Part shown: positions 45,147-56,308 of the stretch, piece after piece
Layout of the letters: each line of letters starts with the position of its first letter
How positions within the stretch are numbered: the stretch's first letter is position 1
NCBI GenBank assembly: GCA_027451445.1
Contig: DAIDJG010000540.1
Span: forward strand, 1-64,000
Source: Singulisphaera sp.
Lineage (GTDB): Bacteria; Planctomycetota; Planctomycetia; Isosphaerales; Isosphaeraceae
Length of the DNA: 64,000 nucleotides
Reading direction: 5' to 3'
The notes under the pieces: generated by a model
What the model saw: only the letters and a program-made list of their open reading frames with translations
Told to the model about the DNA's origin: nothing
Databases searched by the model: none
Position numbers and translations under genes: made by a program

Positions 45147-45887
45147 TTAACTCTCGACGAGTTCCGCCGGCAGATTGTCGTTTGCATAGACGTTCTGCAC
45201 ATCGTCGTTGTCGTCGAGAATCTCGCGCAGGCGGAGCATCTTCTTACCATTCTCGACGTCAAGCTCGACCGTGTTGGTCGGAATATAGCTCGTCTCGGCC
45301 GATTCCGTGGCGATCTTGTTGGCCTCGAGAGCCTTGCGCACGTCCTCGAAGACCTTGGGATCACAGGTGACTTCGAGGTATTCGTCGAGATGCTCGACGT
45401 CGTCCGCCCCCGCTTCGAGCGCCACTTCCATCAAGCGGTCTTCGGCGACAGATTTGGCGTCGACGACGAAGAGCCCCTTGTAGTTGAACAGATAACTGAC
45501 GCACCCCGAGCCACCGAGATTGCCGCCGCAGACCTCGAAAGCCTTGCGCAGCTCGCTCGCGGTCCGGTTCCGGTTGTCCGTCAGAACCTCGCAGAGCACG
45601 GCGACGCCCCCAGGACCGTAGCCTTCGTAGGTGACTTCCTCAAAGTTCTCTGCGCCCAGTTCGCCGGTGCCCTTCTTGATCGAGCGCTCGATGTTCTCTT
45701 TGGGGCAACTGTAAGACCTGGCCTTGTCGATCGCGTAACGCAACCGCAAGTTGGAATCGGGGTCGCCGCCGCCGTTGCGGGCCGCCACGTAAATGGCGCG
45801 GCAGAGCTTGGTGAAGAGCCTACCGCGCTTCGCGTCGACGAGTCCCTTGCGATGCGCGATGTTCGCTGAATGGGAATGCCCTGCCAT
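45147..45887 (-). CDS. YebC/TACO1-family protein
   Basis: The 246-residue protein begins MAGHSHSANIAHRKGLVDAKR, a YebC start in which the usual KWANIKHRK is SANIAHRK. It contains FTKLCRAIYVAARNGGGDPDSNLRLRYAIDKAR and the core VTYEGYGPGGVAVLCEVLTDNRNRTASELR. Family members were described as transcription regulators and more recently as translation factors that help ribosomes at polyproline or similar stalls. A few upstream residues to 45917 are excluded. Confidence 0.95.
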   Translation of the reverse strand: MAGHSHSANIAHRKGLVDAKRGRLFTKLCRAIYVAARNGGGDPDSNLRLRYAIDKARSYSCPKENIERSIKKGTGELGAENFEEVTYEGYGPGGVAVLCEVLTDNRNRTASELRKAFEVCGGNLGGSGCVSYLFNYKGLFVVDAKSVAEDRLMEVALEAGADDVEHLDEYLEVTCDPKVFEDVRKALEANKIATESAETSYIPTNTVELDVENGKKMLRLREILDDNDDVQNVYANDNLPAELVES

Positions 45888-46027
45888 GTTCTCGCTACTC
45901 TCCGTGTGAAAACACAAGTCCTTCGATCCCGAGCCCGAACGTCAGCGCGTCGGCCCAAGTCCGACTGTGGTTTAACGGGTTATGTGGGAATCGAATGGGT
46001 CAGAATCCAGACTGATCGACCGAAATC

Positions 46028-48427
46028 TCAAGGCGAGTTGCCCGTCGACGGCCGAAGAATGTATCCCAGTTGCTTGAGCGACTTCAGCTTCTTGCGAATC
46101 TCGGAGAGCCGCTTATCGACAGGGACCGCCTTCGCGGCCATCTTCTCGGCGGTCTCCCATGCACTCTTGGCCTTGGCCATGTCCTGCATCTGGAAGTAGA
46201 CGTCGCCCAGGTGCTCGTGGATCGTCGCGTCGGTCAGAGGCTCGCCGCTCTTGATCGCGGCCTCCAACTGCTCGGCGGCTTCCTTGAGCTTACCCTGCTT
46301 GAAGAGAACCCATCCCAGGCTGTCGAGATAAGCGCTCTCGTTTGGCTTGTCCTGGAGTGCCTTCCGGATCATCGACTCGGCTTTTTCCAGGTTCTTCCCC
46401 TGGTCGGCGTACAGGTAGCCGAGGTCATTGTTCACGCCCGGATCCTCGGGCTCGCGATCCAGCAGGGTCTCCAGTTCCTTCTCCGCCTTCGAGAAATCAC
46501 CCATGTTGATGTAAACGACGGAGAGGCCTGAGTGAGCGGCGCGAACGAGTTCGGGAACGGCCGGATAGCGTTCGAGGAGTCCCTTGTAATGGGTGATGGC
46601 TTCGTCGTTTTTGCTGAACTGGGTTAGAATGTATCCCACATAGCTGTTCAGAGTTGGATTCATGGGATCATTTTTGAGGATGTCACGGGCCTTGGCGACA
46701 GCCTCGTCCGGCTTGCCCGTCCGGGTCAAGACCATGACGACCTGGAACTGGGCTTCGATGTCATTGGGATCGATTTTCAGCGCGTCGCGCGCGGCCTGCA
46801 TCGCCTTGTCGAGTTGATCGGCGAGGAGCCGGCGCTTTGAGAGCAAGACATAGAGCTGTGGTTTGCGCGCCTCCGGGAATTTACCCACCATTTCTTCGAG
46901 CGTATCCGCGGCCTGATCGAACTTCTGCAGAAACACGAGGATCTGATCAAGTTGCAAGTAGCTCTGCGGCGTGGGGAACCATTGCAACGCCATGCGCTGA
47001 ATGGGAAGGAATCTCTCGATCTTCTCGCTCTTGACGGCCACGGTGGAGAGCACATCGAAGAGCGCTCTCCGGTCGATCATCAACGGCTCCGCGGTGATCA
47101 TCGTGCGTCCTGCATCCAGGACTTTTTCCGCAAAGTCGTGATCTTCGCCGATGGCCTCAACGGTTTCCTTGACGGCTTCGACGCCCTCCGGCTTTGTGTA
47201 CGCCTGGGCAAGAACGCGGACCAGGTCGTTCGTTTGCTTCCGTTTCAGCAGCGATTCGGCAAGGGCGGCATAACCTTGCGGGGTGGGCGTGGCTTCAAGC
47301 AGCTTCTTGTACAAAGCCTCCGCTTTGTCGATCTGGCCCGTCTGGCGGTAGCGGTCCGCCAGCGAATATTGCAACGGCAGGTTTTGGGCATCCAGCCGCG
47401 CCGCCTCTTCGAGACGGGGCGTAATCTCGTTTTCCCGCTTTAACACCGTGAGGATCTTGGCGAGAAGCTCGTACCCCTCCCGGCCCTGGGGCTGCTTCTT
47501 GATGTGGGCTTCGACGATCGCCAGCGCCTTCTCTGGCTGATTCTGGTCGAGCAGCGTCTGAGCCAGCTTGAGGCGGAGTTGGGAATGGTCGGGGGCGTAG
47601 ACCAAGCCGCGTTCGAATGCCCTGATCGCGAGCGCGTAGCGCTTTGCCGTAACGAACGTTTCGCCGAACTCGAGATACGCCTCTTCGGGATCATTGCCGA
47701 GGACGAGCCGCTGATCTTTCGGCGAGAGCTGATTCGCCGCCTTCTCGTCCAGCGCGTCGATGACTTCGGCGTACGCATCGGCCGCCTGCTCGGGTTTTTG
47801 CAGCTTGTTGGCGTAAAGCCGACCTAACTCGAACTGTGCGAGCAATCGGCCTGCGGAATGCTTCCCCAGCTTGGGGTTCTTCAAAACGCCCTTCAACAAT
47901 CCTTCAGCGGCCGCCGTGTCGATGTTGCGGCGATTGCCTGTGTAGAAACCAATGAGCCGGCTGAGGGTGTCGGTATCGTCGGGCTCCGTCTTGAGAGCCC
48001 GTTCGCTGTATTCGATGCCCTGCGCGGTGCGGCCCACCGCGAAACAGAGCCGACTCAATCGGCGCAGGATCGCGACGGAATCGGGCTCCTCAATAAGCGC
48101 CTTTTCGAGCAGCCCGATCGCGTCGGCCAGCTCATGCCGTTCCTCGAGAGCGCGTGCCGCGCTGTATTCGGAAGTGGCCTCGATGAGCTTTCGGTCTTCA
48201 ACCGTTCGTGGTTTCACCGGGACAAAGGGCGCTGGTGGGTCTTCCCCAGGAAGTGCGTATACGGGTCGACCGGTTTGGCTCGAATCCTTGCTCTGGGCTT
48301 TGGCTTTGTCCTTGTCCTCGGCTTTGGGCGTGTCGGCCGGTTCGGCTCCGGCCCGACGGGGCGGCGCGGTCAGTATGACCGAGACGCAAGTCACGAGCAG
48401 GAGAACGGTTCGGTTCGGCCCGACCAT
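46028..48427 (-). CDS. Secreted tetratricopeptide-repeat protein
   Basis: The 799-residue protein starts at an ATG after AGAGGAG. It has a signal peptide (MVGPNRTVLLLVTCVSVILTAPPRRAGA) and a Lys/Asp/Pro-rich linker. About 15-18 TPR units then run from about residue 80 to the end, with clear copies such as YGYAALAESLLKRKQTNDL-type and PGVNNDLGYLYADQGKNLEKAESMIRKAL. No enzyme domain is present. Long periplasmic TPR arrays scaffold protein complexes, for example in cell-envelope assembly. The partner is unknown. Confidence 0.88.
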   Translation of the reverse strand: MVGPNRTVLLLVTCVSVILTAPPRRAGAEPADTPKAEDKDKAKAQSKDSSQTGRPVYALPGEDPPAPFVPVKPRTVEDRKLIEATSEYSAARALEERHELADAIGLLEKALIEEPDSVAILRRLSRLCFAVGRTAQGIEYSERALKTEPDDTDTLSRLIGFYTGNRRNIDTAAAEGLLKGVLKNPKLGKHSAGRLLAQFELGRLYANKLQKPEQAADAYAEVIDALDEKAANQLSPKDQRLVLGNDPEEAYLEFGETFVTAKRYALAIRAFERGLVYAPDHSQLRLKLAQTLLDQNQPEKALAIVEAHIKKQPQGREGYELLAKILTVLKRENEITPRLEEAARLDAQNLPLQYSLADRYRQTGQIDKAEALYKKLLEATPTPQGYAALAESLLKRKQTNDLVRVLAQAYTKPEGVEAVKETVEAIGEDHDFAEKVLDAGRTMITAEPLMIDRRALFDVLSTVAVKSEKIERFLPIQRMALQWFPTPQSYLQLDQILVFLQKFDQAADTLEEMVGKFPEARKPQLYVLLSKRRLLADQLDKAMQAARDALKIDPNDIEAQFQVVMVLTRTGKPDEAVAKARDILKNDPMNPTLNSYVGYILTQFSKNDEAITHYKGLLERYPAVPELVRAAHSGLSVVYINMGDFSKAEKELETLLDREPEDPGVNNDLGYLYADQGKNLEKAESMIRKALQDKPNESAYLDSLGWVLFKQGKLKEAAEQLEAAIKSGEPLTDATIHEHLGDVYFQMQDMAKAKSAWETAEKMAAKAVPVDKRLSEIRKKLKSLKQLGYILRPSTGNSP

Positions 48428-48703
48428 GTGAGCAACTCCTCTGCTAGATGCGGCTGATTCACCGTCCGGTGCATCGTGTCCGACGTCAACCTGTCGGACG
48501 GCCCACGAGATGCTGGAGCGCTTTGCTCCGTCTTCTCTTGCGCCGAGGCCCGATTGCGAATTTTATCACGACTGCGGAATACCTGCCAAGACCTCGGGCT
48601 CAAGCCGGAACGGCGTTTCCGCCGTCGATTTCAACGGGTCCACGAGCAACATGCGATTCATCCGCGATGCCGACGGTAGAGGCGAGCGAGGCCTACGTCG
48701 CCT

Positions 48704-49843
48704 TCAGGACCGGAATACCGGGTCCTCGGAAGCGGCCGGTTCGCGGTCGACTGCAAACGCGGCGAGGTCGATCCGGGGCGGTCGGCCGAGCACCAGATCC
48801 GCGCTCACCTCGGCGGTGGCTGGCGAGAGCTGAAGGCCGGCACGCTTGTGTCCGGTCGCCACAATGAGGTTTGTGTAACCAGGAGCTCGTCCGATGTAGG
48901 GCCGCGTGTCGACACTTCCCGGCCGTAACCCCGCCCACGAGCTCTCGCATTCGGCCTCACGAAGAATCGGGCAGAGCCGAACAGCTTCGTCGAGCAGCCC
49001 AGAGACCCCGTCGACGGTCACGCGAGTGTCGTACCCGACGTTCTCCTCCGTCGCACCGACCAGGATCCGTCCGTCCGCGCGCGGAACCAAGTAGTTGCAG
49101 CCATGTTCGATGATGCGTTTGAGCAACGGCCTCTCGGAGCGAATGAGGACAATTTGCCCCTTCACTGGCGGAGTCGGTGCCACAACGCCCACACTCGCCA
49201 GCAATCCCTCGGACCAAGCTCCAGCGGCCAGGACCGCGCATCCACACGGGATGGTCCCCTGTTCGGTATTTACGGCGACGATCTGATCGCCGCGCGACTC
49301 GAACCCCGTAACGCTTTGGTTGGCGCGGAGCATGGTTCCACTTGCCTCGACCGAAGCGAGAAGAGCGCGAAGATGCCGAGGATTGCGAATTTGGGCGCGG
49401 TCGGGCAGGAAGTATGCAACCTCGATCTCGGGACTGAGCGCCGGCTCAACGCGACGGATGTCGCCATAAGCGAGGCACTCGAAGATGATTTGCTCGTGCC
49501 GCCAACGTCCAGCGGCTGTACGAAGGGCAAGGGCCTCGGCGGCATCGCGAGCGATGTCGACTCCGCCGCAGCGCCAGTAGCCGTTGTCGATTCCGGTCGT
49601 CTCCTTGAGCGCAGCCGACCACTCCGGAAAGAGCTGGGCGCTCCAGGAGCGCAGCTCGACAGTGGGGTGAGTCGCAAGCCGCTCGGTATTAGGCGGAAGC
49701 ATCCCTGCCCCTGCCCAAGACGCTTCCCGGCCGAACTCGCGACGGTCCAGAACGGTAACCCGAACGCCTTCTCGATTGAGCACGTAGGCAATCGAGAGGC
49801 CGATCACGCCCCCGCCGATGATCACGACGTCTGGATGCGCCAT
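48704..49843 (-). CDS. FAD-dependent oxidoreductase, glycine oxidase (ThiO)-like
   Basis: The 379-residue protein starts MAHPDVVIIGGGVIGLSIAYVLNREG, a DAO-family FAD dinucleotide fold. It contains REASWAGAGMLPP, ADGRILVGATEENVGYDTRVT and the C-terminal WAGLRPGSVDTRPYIG followed by TGHKRAGLQLSPATA. These match glycine oxidase ThiO, which makes the iminoglycine precursor of thiamine thiazole. The usual TGHYRNGI is TGHKRAGL here, so substrate use may differ. No thi genes are nearby. A longer start at 49939 is not conserved. Confidence 0.82.
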   Translation of the reverse strand: MAHPDVVIIGGGVIGLSIAYVLNREGVRVTVLDRREFGREASWAGAGMLPPNTERLATHPTVELRSWSAQLFPEWSAALKETTGIDNGYWRCGGVDIARDAAEALALRTAAGRWRHEQIIFECLAYGDIRRVEPALSPEIEVAYFLPDRAQIRNPRHLRALLASVEASGTMLRANQSVTGFESRGDQIVAVNTEQGTIPCGCAVLAAGAWSEGLLASVGVVAPTPPVKGQIVLIRSERPLLKRIIEHGCNYLVPRADGRILVGATEENVGYDTRVTVDGVSGLLDEAVRLCPILREAECESSWAGLRPGSVDTRPYIGRAPGYTNLIVATGHKRAGLQLSPATAEVSADLVLGRPPRIDLAAFAVDREPAASEDPVFRS

Positions 49844-49871
49844 GCGTACTTTCTGCGAGCAGGAACCCGAG

Positions 49872-50780
49872 TCAGGGAGCGCCGGGGGGGACGCGGTCGG
49901 GTCCGTCAACACCTGACTGAGCCTGCCATTGCTTGGCAACGATCCGAAAGAGGCCTCGCGACTCGCCCGCGAGGATCAAGTCCGCGCCATCCCAGGTAAT
50001 CGCCTCAATCTGTTCGTCCCCACCATCGAATCCCACAAATCCGCGCGGCTTCCATTCGTCCTTCTGGACGTCGTTCCGTTCGTAGATTCGTACAACATGA
50101 TACGAACAGACCGCAAGCCTCCGTCCTTCAGGAGCAAGACTCGCGCCGGTCACGGGTTCCTTGCAGCCGGCGAGATGACCCAGAGGTTCGGGGAGAGCCG
50201 GACGAATCAGGGGAGCCGGAGGATCCAACCGTACCGCGAAGAGTTCTGCTTGGCGCCCGTCGAGGTACTTGGCCACCACCACAGCGCGGCCGCGATCGAT
50301 GAACAGCCCTTCGGCGTCAAAGCGCCCGCCTGCGGGAAAGCGATAGTACGATGCGGTACCGGCCTCGAGAAGCCGTTCCTCCTCTTCCGACGGGTCCGGC
50401 TCGTCCAGGCGATAAATCGCACGCAGGGGAAGACGGAGGTCGTTGTTTCCGATGTCGCCGAGGTAGATATGGCCCGCGTCGTCGAGTGCAACGTCTTCCC
50501 AGTCGATGTTCGGAACCTTGACGGCGAAGCTTTGCAGCAAACTCCCGTCGCGCTTCACGGCAAAGAGCGTGGCGGCGTTGACCGAGTCGTTATGGACCCA
50601 GTAGATCCCTGGGAAGCGCCGGCTTTTCGCGATTCCCGAGGCCTCGCGAATCGCCGGGTGCGTCAAGTTCCCCACGCGTTCGAGCACGATTTCGTTCGCC
50701 GCACCGCACAGGGCGAACAGCGCTACAAGAGCTATTGCGGCGCAACGTGAAATGCGGAGTCGAGCATGTCGATCGGCCAT
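49872..50780 (-). CDS. Secreted protein with propeller-like repeats, function unknown
   Basis: The 302-residue protein has a signal peptide (ARLRISRCAAIALVALFALCGAA). Its body shows repeated strand pairs such as GIYWVHNDSVNAATLFAVKRDG, DWEDVALDDAGHIYLGDIGNND and FDAEGLFIDRGRAVVVAKYLDG. These resemble the esterase-like or SdiA-regulated beta-propeller families, in which WEDVA/DAEGL motifs recur. No catalytic residue can be proposed. It lies 36 bases from clpX and 28 bases from the ThiO-like gene on the same strand. Confidence 0.65.
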   Translation of the reverse strand: MADRHARLRISRCAAIALVALFALCGAANEIVLERVGNLTHPAIREASGIAKSRRFPGIYWVHNDSVNAATLFAVKRDGSLLQSFAVKVPNIDWEDVALDDAGHIYLGDIGNNDLRLPLRAIYRLDEPDPSEEEERLLEAGTASYYRFPAGGRFDAEGLFIDRGRAVVVAKYLDGRQAELFAVRLDPPAPLIRPALPEPLGHLAGCKEPVTGASLAPEGRRLAVCSYHVVRIYERNDVQKDEWKPRGFVGFDGGDEQIEAITWDGADLILAGESRGLFRIVAKQWQAQSGVDGPDRVPPGAP

Positions 50781-50816
50781 GGGTAATCCGTTGCGTTCAC
50801 ACGTCCCCGGCTGCGA

Positions 50817-52106
50817 TTACGCGGCCACTGGCCCAAACAGAGACTCCTCGCCGCGCACGACGCGGTCGGTGATGGAATACGACTGGCCCGCGGGACGCTC
50901 GGGAAGTTCGAACATGATTTCAAGCATGAGCTTTTCCATGATCGAACGGAGCGCTCGCGCGCCGGTTCCACGGGCCTTGGCCTGCCGCGCAATTTCCTCA
51001 ATCGCGCTTTGCGTGAATTCGAGACGCGCATTGTCAAAGTGAAACAGCACCTGATATTGCTTCGCCAGTGCGTCTTTCGGTTCCGTGAGGATGCGCGCGA
51101 GGTCGGCGACCGAAAGCTGGTTCAGCGTCGTGATCACCGGCAAGCGCCCGATGAGCTCGGGAATCATGCCGAACCGCTCGAGATCCTCGGGCGTCACCTG
51201 CGCGATGAGCTCGTTGCGTTCCTGCTCGCGATCCTTGTTCTCAGCGCGTCCGAAGCCGATCATCTTGCGACCCAGGCGCTTGGCGATGATTTCCTCGAGA
51301 CCGACGAACGTTCCGCCGCAAATAAAAAGGATATCCGTCGTGTCGACCTGGAGATATTGCTGCTCAGGATGTTTGCGGCCGCCTTGCGGAGGAACGTTCG
51401 CGACCGTTCCTTCCAGCATCTTCAGCAGGGCCTGCTGGACGCCCTCGCCGGAGACGTCACGGGTGATCGACACGTTTTGTGATGTCTTGCCGATCTTGTC
51501 GATTTCATCGATATAGATGATCCCACGTTCGGCAAGCGGGATGTCGAACTCAGCTTCGCGGACAAGCTTGAGCACCAGGTTCTCGACGTCCTCGCCCACA
51601 TAACCGGCCTCGGTGAGCGTCGTGGCGTCGCCGATCGCGAACGGCACGTGTAAGCGTCGGGCGAGGGTCTGAGCGAGTGCCGTCTTGCCGCAACCGGTGG
51701 GGCCGATCAGGAGCACGTTGCTCTTCGCGACTTCCACATCCTTGAGCGCCTCGTCTTCCAGGACGAGCGAGGCGGCGGACAGTCGCTTGTAGTGATTCAC
51801 GACGGCGACAGCGAGGGTGCGCTTCACGTTCTCCTGACCGATGATGTAATCGTCGAGGTGAGTCACGAGCTCGCGAGGCGTGGGGATCCTGCCGCTCAGG
51901 GCTTGCTTCTGTTGGTGCTGACGGAAGATCCCTTCGCAGGCGATGATGCAGTCACCGCAGACATGAGCATTCTGGCTGCGAAGGTTCTCCTTGACGAGCG
52001 CATTCCCTTCCACCATCGGCCCGGCGTTGGTCGTTGTCCTGCCGCAAAAGTCGCAATAAGTTACAGCGTTGCCTTCCGCATCGCTGCCCGCTGGATGTTG
52101 CGTCAC
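50817..52106 (-). CDS. clpX: ATP-dependent Clp protease ATP-binding subunit ClpX
   Basis: The 429-residue AAA+ unfoldase starts at a GTG eight bases after GGAG; earlier starts up to 52229 add non-conserved sequence. The zinc-binding domain has YCDFCGRT and CGDCI. The AAA+ module has Walker A GPTGCGKT, pore loop GYVGEDVEN and Walker [11 protein letters not shown]. The MIGFG loop, which docks ClpP, is present, as are the RKHPEQQ and [12 protein letters not shown] signatures. clpP is not adjacent in this window. ClpX unfolds tagged proteins and feeds them to ClpP. Confidence 0.97.
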   Translation of the reverse strand: MTQHPAGSDAEGNAVTYCDFCGRTTTNAGPMVEGNALVKENLRSQNAHVCGDCIIACEGIFRQHQQKQALSGRIPTPRELVTHLDDYIIGQENVKRTLAVAVVNHYKRLSAASLVLEDEALKDVEVAKSNVLLIGPTGCGKTALAQTLARRLHVPFAIGDATTLTEAGYVGEDVENLVLKLVREAEFDIPLAERGIIYIDEIDKIGKTSQNVSITRDVSGEGVQQALLKMLEGTVANVPPQGGRKHPEQQYLQVDTTDILFICGGTFVGLEEIIAKRLGRKMIGFGRAENKDREQERNELIAQVTPEDLERFGMIPELIGRLPVITTLNQLSVADLARILTEPKDALAKQYQVLFHFDNARLEFTQSAIEEIARQAKARGTGARALRSIMEKLMLEIMFELPERPAGQSYSITDRVVRGEESLFGPVAA

Positions 52107-52229
52107 TCTCTTCACTCCCGGTCGCAAATGGGTTGATGGCGCTCCGGTGCAGTTTACCATAAGTCGCGAAATGGAAAAGTCCCGCGACTCGGACTGACGC
52201 ACTTCGCTGCATATTGGCGAGACGGTCAA

Positions 52230-52404
52230 TTCAATCCGCTCTTGGATTCAGGCTGACGGGATCGCGCTTCCACATTTCGAGACTGCCGAAATGGCAGCGA
52301 TCGCTTGAGTGGTTCGGCGGCATCGGCAGTTTCAAAGAGGCTGACACGCCTGTCTCAATGCCATAAAGTCTTTTCTGGATAATGTTTCCGCTTCTTTTTG
52401 AAGC
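52230..52404. other. Upstream region of groESL
   Basis: This is part of the divergent gap between clpX and groES. The heat-shock CIRCE element (TTAGCACTC-N9-GAGTGCTAA) was looked for and is absent. A GACA-CGCC-TGTC inverted repeat at about 52341-52352 lies 55-65 bases upstream of the sigma-54 site and could be an activator site, but it is short. Confidence 0.35.
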
Positions 52405-52422
52405 CGGGCACGGTGCTTGCAT
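52405..52422 (+). promoter_or_regulatory. Sigma-54 (-24/-12) promoter of groESL
   Basis: CGGGCACGGTGCTTGCAT matches the consensus TGGCACG-N4-TTGCA, with only the leading T replaced by G. The invariant GG (52407-52408) and GC (52419-52420) are separated by exactly ten bases. Transcription should start near 52432, about 100 bases before the groES ATG. No sigma-70 or CIRCE alternative is evident in the gap. Confidence 0.75.
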
Positions 52423-52532
52423 AGAGGGGGGCCAGAGACGTGCCTCGCGCGGTGGCTCATTCGCAGAGCGCCCGGTCGGTGCGTGACCCTGGGGTGGTCC
52501 AGGAGATTGGTTCAGCGCAGGAGACCAGGTCG

Positions 52533-52823
52533 ATGAAGTTGCAGCCTTTGGGTGATCGGGTTGTGGTTGAGCGGGAAGAGGCCAAGGGAACGACGGCCGG
52601 CGGCATCGTGCTTCCCGACACCGCCAAGGACAAGCCGCAAAAGGGCAAGGTCATCGCCGTCGGTGACGGCCGGGTTGCCAAAGACGGCAAGCGCCGGCCG
52701 CTCCAGGTCAAAGTCGGTGATGCCGTCCTCTTCACGTCGTATGCCGGCGAGGAGTTCAAGGTCGAAGGTGACAAGAAGGTTCTGCTCATGCGTGAGGATG
52801 ACATCCTCGCCGTGATCGACTGA
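52533..52823 (+). CDS. groES: Co-chaperonin GroES
   Basis: The 96-residue protein starts [17 protein letters not shown], a near-canonical GroES opening, and includes the mobile loop ([21 protein letters not shown]) that contacts GroEL. A beta-barrel follows with [16 protein letters not shown] and [12 protein letters not shown]. The in-frame upstream extension to 52440 is not conserved. It caps the GroEL cavity during protein folding. It is co-directional with groEL after a 170-base gap. Confidence 0.97.
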   Translation: MKLQPLGDRVVVEREEAKGTTAGGIVLPDTAKDKPQKGKVIAVGDGRVAKDGKRRPLQVKVGDAVLFTSYAGEEFKVEGDKKVLLMREDDILAVID

Positions 52824-52993
52824 CGCGAACCAGACACGCAAAATCGCATTGGTCGCAGGTGGAGCGGCGATATTCTGCCGACCACCGAGTGCCATTCGAC
52901 ATCTGCGATGGCCCCAGTGCCAATCAACAGCCCACACCGTTGACGAAACCAGGCTCCACCATCTGAATTCAAGCCAGAGGGAGATTACCGTAC

Positions 52994-54625
<1,632 letters not shown>

Positions 54626-54651
54626 GATCGGGAACGCAAACCGACATGAGC

Positions 54652-54679
54652 AAAAGGGCCGGAGCAATCCGGCCCTTTT
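54652..54679 (+). terminator. Rho-independent terminator of groESL
   Basis: AAAAGGGCCGGA pairs perfectly with TCCGGCCCTTTT around a GCAA loop, giving a 12-base stem with a T-run, 27 bases after the groEL stop. Confidence 0.93.
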
Positions 54680-54842
54680 CATTTCCTTGTGCACCGCATC
54701 GGTGTTGCGATAGCGAGGAGGCGAACCTCAGCAGTTGAGTGGTCGCCAGTGGCGGTGCATTGCAAAGGACTTCCGGCGACAGTTTCATACCTGGTCGTCA
54801 TCTCCGCTCGATTCCGAACTCAGCGACGGTTAGAATACCCGT

Positions 54843-55082
54843 ATGAAAACCGTCGTCGTTGAAGACATTGAACGCACCGTGCTTGATTGCCTCCGCGAAG
54901 TCGAGGCTGGGCAGACTGTTGTGATCTTGCGCGGCGGGCTGCCAGTGGCGGAGATCCGTCCCCTTTCTCCCAGCTCGCGATCGCTTCGCCCATTCGGTCT
55001 CTGCGCTGGCGAGTTCACAGTACCCGACGACTTCGACGAGCCCATGCCGGACGAGTTTCTCAAGTCGTTTGAGGACCCATGA
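54843..55082 (+). CDS. Phd/YefM-type antitoxin
   Basis: The 79-residue protein starts MKTVVVEDIERTVLDCLREVEAGQ and continues TVVILRGGLPVAEIRPLSP. This is the Phd/YefM antitoxin pattern: a DNA-binding N-terminal alpha/beta fold, then a C-terminal toxin-wrapping tail (FTVPDDFDEPMPDEFLKSF). The stop codon overlaps the toxin start (ATGA). It should neutralise the adjacent PIN toxin and repress its own promoter. The pair is alone between groEL and a DUF502 gene. Confidence 0.85.
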   Translation: MKTVVVEDIERTVLDCLREVEAGQTVVILRGGLPVAEIRPLSPSSRSLRPFGLCAGEFTVPDDFDEPMPDEFLKSFEDP

Positions 55083-55477
55083 GGCTACTTCTCGATACGC
55101 ACATTTTCCTCTGGCTGCTCACTGGCGACCGACGCTTGCCGCTGCCGTGGGTACACGAGATCCGAGATCCGGTCAACCAAGTTTTTCTGAGCGTCGTGTC
55201 CCTTTGGGAAGCGTTGATCAAATACCAGCTCGGCAAGCTTCCCTTACCGGAGGCTCCCGAGATTTACATCCCTCGTGAAAGACGGCGGCACTTGATCGAA
55301 ACGCTGGACGTTGATGAAGGAAGCGTCGTTGCACTCGCGACCTTACCGCCGTTGCATCGCGATCCGTTCGACCGTTTGTTGATTGCACAAGCAATTGCGC
55401 TCGGAATGACGATAGTCACCGTCGACCATGCGATTCGGGCATATCCGGCGAATTGCCTACCGTTGCCCAATCCGTAA
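55079..55477 (+). CDS. PIN-domain toxin (VapC type)
   Basis: The 132-residue protein has the four acidic residues of the PIN nuclease fold: Asp in LLLDTHIFLWLL, Glu in SVVSLWEALIK, Asp in LPPLHRDPFDRLLIAQA and Asp in MTIVTVDHAI. VapC toxins cleave specific RNAs, often tRNA. It overlaps the antitoxin by four bases, so both are translated together. The DTHxxLWLL start is typical of the PIN type paired with Phd/YefM antitoxins. Confidence 0.9.
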   Translation: MRLLLDTHIFLWLLTGDRRLPLPWVHEIRDPVNQVFLSVVSLWEALIKYQLGKLPLPEAPEIYIPRERRRHLIETLDVDEGSVVALATLPPLHRDPFDRLLIAQAIALGMTIVTVDHAIRAYPANCLPLPNP

Positions 55478-55487
55478 ACACGTCCGC

Positions 55488-56249
55488 CTACCCGATTGGT
55501 TCGCCGCGAGCGTCGACAATGGGTCCGACACCAGCTCCCGGCGGCAGCCCCCCGAAGTAATGAAGCATCGACGGGGCATTGATCCCACCCGACAGGATTG
55601 CCTGCAACGTGTCGTTGACCGACCAGTCGATGTCGGTCACCTCCTCTTCCGGAACGAAGAGTGTGAAGCCGGCAGGCGGCACAACTCCGGTCAGGACGCA
55701 GACGGACAGGATGGACTTGCCGGTCGTTGCATCGCGAAGCGTGTTCGTAACGAACGCGAGTGCACGCGATCCGGAATGCGGAAACGGCACCAGCACGACG
55801 CGCTTGAACTGGTTACCGCGCACCTGATCATCCAGGGACGAGACGAGTTTTCGGATCGCCCGATAGATCGTTGTGACGACCGGTACGTGAAGCATCACCC
55901 AGTCGATCAATTGATACAGCCGGGAGCGAACGAAGAGACCCAAGAAATAGAGGATCGTCAGCACCAGCACGATCGCGACCAAGGGGGCAAGCACTTGATA
56001 TGACGTCGAGCTGGCCCATTCGGCGGCCCGACCTTTGAACAGAGCACCGACGATCCAAACGATGGGATCGAGCACGACGTGTTTGAGCGTCGTGTAGAGC
56101 CAGTAAAGAATCCAGAACGTGAGAACGATGGGCAGTGCAAGTATCAAACCACTGACGATGCGCGCCTGAATCGCCTTGACCAATGCGTGGAGAGCACCAA
56201 CCTCATTGAGTCTCTCGCTCGAGTGAGACGGGGGATCTGATTCCACCAT
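55488..56249 (-). CDS. DUF502-family membrane protein
   Basis: The 253-residue protein has two membrane helices (LVKAIQARIVSGLILALPIVLTFWILYWL and VLAPLVAIVLVLTILYFLGLFVR). It then has the DUF502 core: VPVVTTIYRAIRKLVSSL, FKRVVLVPFPHSGSRALAFVTN, VCVLTGVVPPAGFTLFVPEEEV and MLHYFGG. The family is widespread in bacteria with no proven function. The start lies close to the M19 gene on the same strand. Confidence 0.88.
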   Translation of the reverse strand: MVESDPPSHSSERLNEVGALHALVKAIQARIVSGLILALPIVLTFWILYWLYTTLKHVVLDPIVWIVGALFKGRAAEWASSTSYQVLAPLVAIVLVLTILYFLGLFVRSRLYQLIDWVMLHVPVVTTIYRAIRKLVSSLDDQVRGNQFKRVVLVPFPHSGSRALAFVTNTLRDATTGKSILSVCVLTGVVPPAGFTLFVPEEEVTDIDWSVNDTLQAILSGGINAPSMLHYFGGLPPGAGVGPIVDARGEPIG

Positions 56250-56308
56250 GGACCTGCGCTCCAGCAGCTCGTAACGGATAGGGAATGGACAAGCGAACGA
56301 GTCGGAAA

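Noticed and set aside
52230-52532. CIRCE heat-shock element before groES
   Set aside because: No TTAGCACTC-N9-GAGTGCTAA or near match was found on reading the gap.
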